In this document: positions 1-4,837 of the stretch, in pieces
Numbering within the stretch: position 1 is the stretch's first letter
How the letters are laid out: each line of letters begins with the position of its first letter
Source: Leucobacter sp.
Lineage (GTDB): Bacteria; Actinomycetota; Actinomycetes; Actinomycetales; Microbacteriaceae
Reading direction: 5' to 3'
DNA length: 10,405 nucleotides
Assembly (NCBI GenBank): GCA_031178565.1
Contig: JAPSIU010000074.1
Coordinates: 1 to 10,405, forward strand
The notes under the pieces: generated by a model
Seen by the model: only the letters and a program-made list of their open reading frames with translations
Database searches by the model: none
Told to the model about the DNA's origin: nothing
Translations under genes and position numbers: made by a program

Positions 1-145
1 GGTCGGAGAGATCCAGGTGCGCTGAGCCGAGGCCATCGGATCCGCGGAAACTCGGCGAAGGGGGCGACGCGGACCCCGCCTGCGCGTTATCTTGGAGAGT
101 GCGTATGGGGGAACCGTCCTCGTCGAATCCGATCGAAGGAGAAAC

Positions 146-589
146 ATGTCCGAGAATCTGCCCGGCAACGAACCGGGCTCGAATCCCGTCCCGCCCGCAC
201 AGCCGCCCACACAGCCGCCCACACAGCCGCCCGCACAGCCGACCGCTCCGCCGGCACCCGACGCTTCGGCGTACAGCGCGGCGCCGGCGTACAGCGCGGC
301 GCCGGTCCAGCCGAAGGGCCTTGCGCTCTCGTCCATGATCGTCGGCATCGTGAGCCTGGTGCTCGCCTGGCCCGTCGCCTTCCTCGGCATCATCGGCGGC
401 ATCGTCGCGCTGGTCCTCGGCATCCTCGGTATGAAGAAGCAGCAGTCGAGGGGCATGTCGCTCACGGGCATCATCACGGGTGCGCTCGCGATCGTGCTCT
501 CGATCATCGCGATCATCGTCATCGCGAGCCTCACGGCGGAGCTCCTCAACGATCCCAACCTGCAGCAGCAGCTGGAAGATCTCGAGTAG
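146..589 (+). CDS. DUF4190-type small membrane protein, Pro-rich N-terminus
   Basis: A 147-residue protein. Residues 1-57 are low-complexity and rich in Pro, Gln, Thr and Ala. The remainder is hydrophobic, with segments at about 59-76, 78-96 and 104-130 separated by a short basic stretch (MKKQQSRG, 96-103), and an acidic tail ends in LEDLE. A disordered Pro/Gln head followed by a Gly-rich, two- or three-pass membrane block with a basic turn is typical of actinobacterial DUF4190 proteins, which have no established function. The ATG at 146 is chosen over an upstream in-frame ATG at 92 because GAAGGAG lies just before it (135-141) and the extra 18 residues are atypical. The head is built from DNA repeats: four 12-bp units at 194-241 and two 18-bp units at 268-303. 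It resembles the two DUF4190 proteins on the opposite strand but lacks their GRG.AL.GLIIxY core. Family assignment is fairly secure; function is unknown. Confidence 0.8.
   Translation: MSENLPGNEPGSNPVPPAQPPTQPPTQPPAQPTAPPAPDASAYSAAPAYSAAPVQPKGLALSSMIVGIVSLVLAWPVAFLGIIGGIVALVLGILGMKKQQSRGMSLTGIITGALAIVLSIIAIIVIASLTAELLNDPNLQQQLEDLE
194..241 (+). repeat. Four 12-bp tandem repeats encoding Pro/Gln
   Basis: Unit CCCRCACAGCCG occurs four times in a row at 194-205, 206-217, 218-229 and 230-241; units differ only at the R position. The unit length is a multiple of three, so copy changes would lengthen or shorten the Pro-rich head of the DUF4190 protein without a frameshift. Confidence 0.9.
268..303 (+). 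repeat. Perfect 18-bp direct repeat in DUF4190 gene
   Basis: The 18-bp unit GGCGTACAGCGCGGCGCC occurs twice without interruption (268-285 and 286-303). It encodes the doubled AYSAAP segment just before the first membrane segment. It is in frame, so copy change would be tolerated. Confidence 0.9.
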
Positions 590-611
590 TCCGTCTCACC
601 GCGCGGATCGC

Positions 612-642
612 GAGGGCCTCGGCGCGCGGCGCCGGGGCCCTC
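612..642 (+). terminator. Hairpin terminator after the first DUF4190 gene
   Basis: A 14-bp inverted repeat (arms 612-625 and 629-642) with a 3-nt loop GCG. All pairs are Watson-Crick except one T-G wobble. It starts 22 nt after the stop codon at 587-589. No T-run follows; instead there is a C-rich tract (nine C at 653-661). This is common for terminators in GC-rich actinobacteria. It probably ends the rightward transcript before the convergent gene. Confidence 0.7.
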
Positions 643-765
643 TGCGTCCCCACCCCCCCCCGGATCCTGCCCGCTCGTCCCCGGGCACCGATTCAACGTC
701 GGGCTCGCACCTTCCCCGAGATCTGTATGCTCCTCGTCGAATCGGTGTCGCAGGAGGAATCCGGG

Positions 766-810
766 CGTCCGCGGATCCGGCGTCCGAGGATCCGGCGTCC
801 GAGGATCCGA
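766..810. repeat. Three 15-bp tandem repeats in the convergent gap
   Basis: Units at 766-780, 781-795 and 796-810 follow CGTCCGMGGATCCGR; units 1 and 2 differ at one base, as do units 2 and 3. They lie between two convergent genes. Frames through them give only PRIRR or ASEDP repeats without a credible start, so I treat them as non-coding. A purine-rich GGAGGA (753-758) just upstream resembles a ribosome binding site, but no start codon follows at a usable distance. Confidence 0.8.
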
Positions 811-830
811 TCGGCCGGGATCAGTGACTC

Positions 831-844
831 GCGCGTCGACGCGC
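831..844 (-). terminator. Perfect 14-bp palindrome, possible end of leftward transcript
   Basis: GCGCGTCGACGCGC is self-complementary across 14 bp. It lies about 28 nt downstream of the methyltransferase stop codon (872-874, minus strand). It has no unpaired loop of its own and no T-run, so a terminator role is only a guess from position; a protein binding site is equally possible. Confidence 0.25.
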
Positions 845-871
845 CCGCCGCCCGTTTCTTCCGCTCTCCCC

Positions 872-2146
872 TCAGCAGCGCTCGGCGAGCAGCGCGACGT
901 GCTTCCCCGCCTCCCTGGTGAGGACGAGCGTGGCGCTGCGGTCCCCGCGCAGCTTGAGCCGCTTGCGGAGGGCCGCGGGATCCACGTCGGCGCCGCGCTT
1001 CTTGATCTCGAGCACGCCGATCTCCCGTGAGGCGAGCGCGCGGCGGAGCTCCTTCTCCCGGGCGGGGAGGGTCTCCAGGATCCGGAACGACTGCGCGAAC
1101 GGAGTCTCGGCCGGTTCGTCCGAGGTGAGGTAGGCGATGCCCTCGCTGACCATGCCCGCACCGAGGCGGCGCGCGAGCCCGCCGATGAGCCTCGCGCGGA
1201 TGACGGCGCCGTCAGGCTCGTGCAGGTACTTGCCGAGCGGGCGCACCGCCGCGTCCTCGGCGTCCTCGGCGGCGGTGAGCTCGGCCGGGGGGAGATCGCC
1301 GCGGAGCACCAGCGCGGCACGGCGGATGCCCGGGCGTGCGACGGCGCCGAACCAGAGGCCGGTCTCGACGAGCTGCCCGTCGACGGAGACCCACTGGGCC
1401 TCGGCGTCGCGCGGGATCAGCTCGTGGTCGAGGCCAGGTCCGAGTTTGACGCCGGTCGGCAGGCGAGTGCCGAGGTCGAACGCGAAGCGGAGCGAGGGGG
1501 AGTAGTCGTCGGGCGAGGCGATCCTGCGCGTGTCGCTGTGCCCCGCTGTGCGCCGGGCGGGATCCAGGAAGGCGGCTTCCGCCTCGTCCGGACCGAGCGC
1601 CTCCGCGTCCCCGACGCGCACAGCAGGGGGGTCGACACCCAGATCACGAGCGACGAGGGTGAGATTGTGCTGCGCGAACGCGGCGGTCAGCGCATCGAGC
1701 TCGACGGGGTGCACGACGAGACCGGCCGCGAGGTACGCCAGCGACTCGGCCCCGATCCCGCAGCCGAGGTCGGCGACGGATCGGCAGCCCGCCGCGCGGA
1801 AGCGTTCCGCGTGAAGCTCCGCGACCCGCGCCCGGGTCGCCTGCTCGAGCGCGGCGCGGGTGAACAGCAGATCCGAGGCGGCGGCGCCGAATTTCGCGCG
1901 GGCGCGGAGGCGCAGCTCGGTCTGGGTCAGGGCAGCTGCGAGCAGCGCCGGATCGGTGCCGTCGGCTCGGAGCCTCCGCGAGACCTCGTCGAGTGTGCGT
2001 CCGGCAGCGGTCTCGGCCGCGATCCGGTCGAGCAGGGCTCGGCCGACGGGCGCCGCGAGATCACACCAACCGGGTGCCGCGGACTCGACGGCGGACGCCG
2101 AGGTCCCGGCGCGCGTCCGTCCGCCGCTCGCGGCGCCTCCCGCCAC
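872..2146 (-). CDS. Class I SAM-dependent methyltransferase with THUMP-like C-terminal domain
   Basis: A 424-residue protein. A helical N-terminal region (about 25-115) precedes a Rossmann methyltransferase core. The SAM-binding glycine motif is VADLGCGIGAES (124-135), an acidic residue follows in HPVELD (146-151), and the post-strand-4 motif is FLDPARR (193-199). The last ~100 residues, with EIGVLEIKKRGADVD and RKRLKLRG, match the THUMP-like domain found at the end of such actinobacterial proteins, which suggests an RNA substrate; the actual target is unknown. FLDPARR differs from the NPPY/DPPY motif of N6-adenine or N4-cytosine enzymes. The GTG start at 2146 overlaps the stop of the preceding DUF4190 gene by one base (TAGTG), so it is probably translated by coupling; no strong ribosome binding site is visible, and a somewhat later start cannot be excluded. 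It is the last gene of the leftward cluster. Confidence 0.82.
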   Translation of the reverse strand: MAGGAASGGRTRAGTSASAVESAAPGWCDLAAPVGRALLDRIAAETAAGRTLDEVSRRLRADGTDPALLAAALTQTELRLRARAKFGAAASDLLFTRAALEQATRARVAELHAERFRAAGCRSVADLGCGIGAESLAYLAAGLVVHPVELDALTAAFAQHNLTLVARDLGVDPPAVRVGDAEALGPDEAEAAFLDPARRTAGHSDTRRIASPDDYSPSLRFAFDLGTRLPTGVKLGPGLDHELIPRDAEAQWVSVDGQLVETGLWFGAVARPGIRRAALVLRGDLPPAELTAAEDAEDAAVRPLGKYLHEPDGAVIRARLIGGLARRLGAGMVSEGIAYLTSDEPAETPFAQSFRILETLPAREKELRRALASREIGVLEIKKRGADVDPAALRKRLKLRGDRSATLVLTREAGKHVALLAERC

Positions 2147-2628
2147 TAGTAGCCGGAACTGCTCGCCACGAGGCCCGCGATGAGGAGCCCGTAGAACAGG
2201 ATGAAGAGCACCGTGAACCCCAGGCCCACGTATCCGATGATGAGGCCGGCGAGCGCCCTGCCCCGTCCGTTCTCGCCGTTCTGCCTGATCTGCTTGCGCG
2301 CGATGTGGCCGCAGATGATGCCGACGAGGGAGACGAAGAACGACCCCACGAGCGCGATGATGGAGAGCGTGTTGGTGGGCGGGGCCGGGGCGTAGCTCAG
2401 CGGGTACGGCTGGCTTCCGTACTGCTGCTGCGCATACTGCTGCTGCGGATCCTGAATCTGCGGGTACTGCTGCGAGTACTGCTGCGGCGGTTGGTACTGC
2501 TGTACGGGCTGGGGCGGGACCTGGGCCTGCTGAATAGGAGCCTGCTGCGCCGGTTCGGGCTGCTGCGCCGGTTCGGGCTGCTGCACCGGTTCGGGCTGCT
2601 GCGCCGACGGATTGACGTCCTGGGACAC
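2146..2628 (-). CDS. DUF4190-type membrane protein, Gln/Pro-rich head (second of tandem pair)
   Basis: A 160-residue protein. Residues 1-85 are almost entirely Gln, Pro, Tyr and Ala, including three QPEP(V/A)Q units. Residues 87-110 form a first membrane segment ending in CGHIA. A basic loop carries KQIRQNGENGRGRAL (112-126), and a second hydrophobic stretch covers about 128-154. This is the classic DUF4190 layout. The open frame runs much further upstream, but GTG at 2628 is preferred: it follows CGAGGAATC, the upstream residues are not DUF4190-like, and they would overlap the preceding gene. It lies 32 nt after the preceding DUF4190 gene, and its stop codon overlaps the methyltransferase start, so the three form one unit. 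The two tandem proteins share GH....QI...G..GRG.AL.GLII.Y, evidence of duplication. Function unknown. Confidence 0.8.
   Translation of the reverse strand: MSQDVNPSAQQPEPVQQPEPAQQPEPAQQAPIQQAQVPPQPVQQYQPPQQYSQQYPQIQDPQQQYAQQQYGSQPYPLSYAPAPPTNTLSIIALVGSFFVSLVGIICGHIARKQIRQNGENGRGRALAGLIIGYVGLGFTVLFILFYGLLIAGLVASSSGY
2542..2595 (-). repeat. Three 18-bp tandem repeats encoding QPEP(A/V)Q
   Basis: On the plus strand, unit CTGCTGCGCCGGTTCGGG occurs at 2542-2559 and 2560-2577, and a one-base variant (A for G) at 2578-2595. A partial fourth copy follows. In the gene, on the minus strand, each unit adds six residues to the disordered head and keeps the frame. Confidence 0.9.
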
Positions 2629-2660
2629 GATTCCTCGTTTCGTTGAAAGCGGATGCCTGC

Positions 2661-3149
2661 TCAGTACGAGTCGAGGCTCGACATCGCGGCGCCCATCGAA
2701 CCGAAGAGCATCACCAGCAGGCCGACGTACATGAAGACGAAGATGAGGATGAAGAGGAAGTACGAGTAGCTGATGATGAGGCCGGTCAGCGCGATGCCGC
2801 GGCCGGCATCCCCGGTGCGCTTGATCTGGCCGAGGCTCATGTGCCCGAACACGATGCCTGCGATGGGGGAGAGGAACGCGAAGATGATGGTGAGGAACGC
2901 GAACGTGTTGGTCTTGTCGAGCGTCGTCGCGGTCGAGGGTGCCGGGTAGGTCTGCTGGCCGTACTGCTGCGCGGCGGCCTGCTGGTACGCCTGCTGCTGC
3001 GAGGGCTGCGCCTGGTAGGGGGCGCCGGGCGTGCCGTAAGCGGGTTGCTGCTGATGCTGCTGCCCCTGCTGGCCCGGCCCCTGGGGCTGCTGCTGCGAGG
3101 CCTGGGGATAGGGCGTAGTGGGCTGTTGCGGTACGTTCGGTGTGGACAT
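2661..3149 (-). CDS. DUF4190-type membrane protein, Gln/Pro-rich head (first of tandem pair)
   Basis: A 162-residue protein. Residues 1-75 are rich in Gln, Pro, Tyr and Ala. A first membrane segment covers about 82-104 and ends in GHMS, followed by a conserved loop GQIKRTGDAGRGIAL (107-121) and a long hydrophobic region (122-150). The ATG at 3149 has a strong ribosome binding site (GGAGGAG, a few bases upstream on the minus strand), so the start is secure. It is the first gene of the leftward cluster and probably read from the TAGAAT box at 3221-3226. It is paralogous to the next gene downstream. The very Gln-rich head suggests a disordered region, probably cytoplasmic by analogy, but topology cannot be decided from the sequence. 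No enzymatic motif is visible and the function is unknown. Confidence 0.83.
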   Translation of the reverse strand: MSTPNVPQQPTTPYPQASQQQPQGPGQQGQQHQQQPAYGTPGAPYQAQPSQQQAYQQAAAQQYGQQTYPAPSTATTLDKTNTFAFLTIIFAFLSPIAGIVFGHMSLGQIKRTGDAGRGIALTGLIISYSYFLFILIFVFMYVGLLVMLFGSMGAAMSSLDSY

Positions 3150-3220
3150 GGCTCCTCCAAAGGGGCTCTGCTCGATGCGACAACCGGTGCGTACTCAGCG
3201 GCCGCGAGACGTGTCCGTCT

Positions 3221-3226
3221 ATTCTA
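3221..3226 (-). promoter_or_regulatory. -10-like box for the leftward DUF4190/methyltransferase cluster
   Basis: On the minus strand this reads TAGAAT, the same type of box as before groES, rarD, guaB, guaB3 and the DUF3817 gene. It lies 71 nt upstream of the ATG at 3149, leaving a leader of roughly 60 nt with a good ribosome binding site. No convincing -35 hexamer is visible at 16-19 nt upstream. Confidence 0.45.
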
Positions 3227-3310
3227 GGCGGGCGCCTCCCGGGCGGCGCTGAGGGCGGGCGTCCGCGCAGGCGCGGCGGACGTTCGCTGTCCGCGATCCC
3301 GGCCGCCGCC

Positions 3311-3339
3311 GTTGGCACTCCCCTTGCGAGAGTGCCAAC
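3311..3339 (+). promoter_or_regulatory. CIRCE operator (HrcA binding site) of groES
   Basis: TTGGCACTC (3312-3320), a 9-nt spacer (3321-3329) and GAGTGCCAA (3330-3338) form a perfect inverted repeat. One extra G-C pair at 3311/3339 extends each arm to 10 bp. The CIRCE consensus is TTAGCACTC-N9-GAGTGCTAA, so this differs only by one symmetric base pair. CIRCE is bound by the heat-shock repressor HrcA. It overlaps the likely -35 region of the groES promoter, consistent with repression by steric blocking. No hrcA gene is in the window. Confidence 0.95.
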
Positions 3340-3353
3340 GGGAGTCATAGACT
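3324..3353 (+). promoter_or_regulatory. Probable groES promoter
   Basis: A -10 box TAGACT (3348-3353) has TTGCGA (3324-3329) 18 nt upstream as a possible -35, inside the CIRCE spacer. Transcription would begin near 3360, giving a leader of about 60 nt before the GTG at 3421. The box matches those found before five other genes here. Confidence 0.6.
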
Positions 3354-3420
3354 CTGCTGTAGGCGCGCTCGCACAGGGCGAGCGCGACATCCACGTCATC
3401 ACTTTGGAAAGAGGTCAACT

Positions 3421-3717
3421 GTGTCGGTCGCCATCAAGCCGCTCGAAGATCGTATTGTTATCAAGCAGGTCGAGGCAGAGCAGACCACCGCATCCGGTCT
3501 GGTGATTCCCGATAGCGCCAAGGAGAAGCCCCAGGAGGGCGAGGTCGTCGCTGTCGGACCCGGTCGTATCGCGGACAGCGGAACGCGCATCCCCCTGGAC
3601 GTGCAGGTCGGCGATATCGTGATCTACTCGAAGTTCGGCGGCACCGAGGTCAAGTTCGGCGGCGATGACTACCTCGTGCTCTCGGCGCGCGACATCCTCG
3701 CGGTCGTCGAGCGCTAG
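3421..3717 (+). CDS. groES: Co-chaperonin GroES (Cpn10)
   Basis: A 98-residue protein of the expected length for GroES, the heptameric lid that closes the GroEL chamber during ATP-driven folding in the cytoplasm. The N-terminus IKPLEDRIVIKQ (5-16), the mobile loop with TASGLVIPD (23-31), the KEKPQEGEVVAVGPG segment and the C-terminal YLVLSARDILAVVE are all diagnostic. The start is GTG at 3421, preceded by AGAGGT (3410-3415). The gene is under a CIRCE element and so is probably heat-inducible through HrcA. Unusually for the general case (in Mycobacterium tuberculosis groEL1 follows groES directly), no groEL follows: a strong hairpin and an unrelated transporter gene come next. The GroEL partner must therefore be encoded elsewhere. 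The frame is intact with no missing motif. Confidence 0.98.
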   Translation: MSVAIKPLEDRIVIKQVEAEQTTASGLVIPDSAKEKPQEGEVVAVGPGRIADSGTRIPLDVQVGDIVIYSKFGGTEVKFGGDDYLVLSARDILAVVER

Positions 3718-3733
3718 GCATCCGCCCGCCCCG

Positions 3734-3770
3734 ACAGGGCCCGTCGATCCACGTGATCGGCGGGCCCTGT
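3734..3770 (+). terminator. Long hairpin terminator after groES
   Basis: Arms 3734-3749 and 3755-3770 pair over 16 bp, with one T-G wobble and a 5-nt loop CACGT. It begins 16 nt after the groES stop codon. The following bases (TGCATG) contain no T-run. It isolates groES as a single-gene transcript and separates it from the rarD promoter. Confidence 0.85.
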
Positions 3771-3831
3771 TGCATGCCCGGGCCCGCTCCCGTCGGTCCC
3801 GTCCCGGCCGGCCGCGCAGACGCGGCCCGGA

Positions 3832-3837
3832 TAGACT
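3832..3837 (+). promoter_or_regulatory. -10 box for rarD, leaderless geometry
   Basis: TAGACT ends exactly 6 nt before the GTG at 3844, so a transcript starting at the usual distance would begin at or next to the start codon. No Shine-Dalgarno sequence could fit between. The 18 bases GGATAGACTGGATCGGTG closely match the guaB3 start region (15 of 18 identical). No clear -35 is seen. Confidence 0.6.
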
Positions 3838-3843
3838 GGATCG

Positions 3844-4767
3844 GTGAAGGGAACTCGCGCGGGCCTGGGATACGGGATCGGCGCGTACCTTCTCTGGGGA
3901 TCCTTCCCCTTCTACTTCGGCCTGATCGCGATGGTGAGCCCGCTCGAAGTCGTTCCGTGGCGTGTCGCGGCGACGCTCGTGTTCTGCGCGGTCCTCGTCA
4001 GCGTCTCGCGACGCTGGAGCCAGGTCGCCCGGATCCTGCGCTCGCCCCGTCTGTTCGGATGGTTCGCGCTCTCCTCGCTGCTGCTGTACGCGAACTGGCA
4101 GATCTTCGTCATCGGTGTGATGACCGGGCACGTGCTCGAGACGGCGCTCGGATACTTCATCAACCCGCTCTTCACGATCCTCATCGGCGTCGTGGTGCGG
4201 AAGGAACGGCTCACGCGACCGCAGTGGGTCGCCGTGGGGATCGCCTCGGCCGGTGTCGTGGTCGCGGCGATCGCCTACGGCTCCTTCCCGTGGATCGCGC
4301 TCGGCCTCGCGTTCTCCTTCGGGCTGTACGGCGCCGTGCACAAGCAGGCAGGCGAGGCCGTCGACGGCGTGACCGGTCTGACCGTGGAGACCTTCGTGTC
4401 GGTGCCGATCGGTCTCGTGCAGCTCGCCGTCGTCGCGGGCGTCTCCGGGCTCACGGCGTTCTCGCACGGGCCCGGGATCACGATCCTCGTGCTCTTCAGC
4501 GGGGTGCTCACCGCCGTGCCGCTCATCCTCTTCGGAGAGTCGGCGCGGAGGCTGCCGCTCTCCTATCTCGGGTTCATCCAGTTCCTCACTCCGATCCTCA
4601 GTTTCCTCTACGGCTACTTCGTGACTCGCGAGGAGGTCTCGACGGGGCGCTGGATCGGGTTCGTCGCCGTGTGGATCGCGCTCGTGATCCTGATCGTGGA
4701 CATGATCCAGCAAGTCCGGCGTTCGCCGTCGGCGCAGGCGAATACCGGCCCGGTTCCCTTAGACTGA
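3844..4767 (+). CDS. rarD: RarD-type EamA family transporter
   Basis: A 307-residue, highly hydrophobic protein with about ten membrane segments, the standard size for RarD within the drug/metabolite transporter superfamily. Family signatures are visible: GxxxYxxWGxFPxYF near the N-terminus (9-25), YANWQIFV (82-89), a glycine/phenylalanine turn GYFINPL (103-109), PWIALGLAFSFGLYG (149-163), and the late IQFLTPILSFLYGYF region. The C-terminal 15-20 residues form a polar tail. RarD was named for chloramphenicol resistance in Pseudomonas, but the natural substrate is not established, so the exact cargo is unknown here. The start is GTG at 3844, supported by full alignment with the family N-terminus and by a TAGACT box 6 nt upstream, indicating a leaderless mRNA. 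The stop codon overlaps a second TAGACT box that probably belongs to guaB. Confidence 0.88.
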   Translation: MKGTRAGLGYGIGAYLLWGSFPFYFGLIAMVSPLEVVPWRVAATLVFCAVLVSVSRRWSQVARILRSPRLFGWFALSSLLLYANWQIFVIGVMTGHVLETALGYFINPLFTILIGVVVRKERLTRPQWVAVGIASAGVVVAAIAYGSFPWIALGLAFSFGLYGAVHKQAGEAVDGVTGLTVETFVSVPIGLVQLAVVAGVSGLTAFSHGPGITILVLFSGVLTAVPLILFGESARRLPLSYLGFIQFLTPILSFLYGYFVTREEVSTGRWIGFVAVWIALVILIVDMIQQVRRSPSAQANTGPVPLD

Positions 4768-4774
4768 ATAGACG
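4760..4774 (+). promoter_or_regulatory. Candidate guaB promoter overlapping the rarD stop codon
   Basis: Two -10-like hexamers sit close together: TAGACT (4760-4765), whose last T begins the rarD TGA stop (4765-4767), and TAGACG (4769-4774). Either would give a leader of about 56-66 nt before the guaB ATG at 4838. The leader contains a small 6-bp hairpin (4777-4782 with 4797-4802). No convincing -35 is present. Confidence 0.45.
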
Positions 4775-4837
4775 GTACGGGTCCCGCATCCGAGGCACCC
4801 GTGGCGCCCGAGGCTTCCACAACACAAATGAGGTTCC

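Noticed and set aside
2..25. Tail of an upstream gene ending in TGA at 23-25
   Set aside because: Seven codons (VGEIQVR) are too few to identify anything, and the other frames are also open here.
727..921. Small gene across the 15-bp repeats
   Set aside because: The product is a PRIRR repeat followed by Arg/Ala-rich sequence that runs into the end of the convergent gene. The only good ribosome binding site nearby has no start codon after it.
1220..2149. Plus-strand open frame of 309 codons opposite the methyltransferase
   Set aside because: The minus strand carries a recognisable SAM-binding motif and domain order. The plus-strand product is low-complexity and Arg/Gly/Glu-rich, an antisense shadow.
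2629..3402. Upstream extension of the second DUF4190 gene to a 418-residue protein
   Set aside because: The extension overlaps the first DUF4190 gene in another frame, is Arg/Pro/His-rich without domain character, and a GTG with a ribosome binding site at 2628 gives a normal DUF4190 protein.
3734..3770. Hairpin after groES considered as a protein-binding operator for rarD
   Set aside because: The 16-bp stem with a 5-nt loop directly after a stop codon fits a terminator better, and it lies more than 60 nt before the rarD -10 box.
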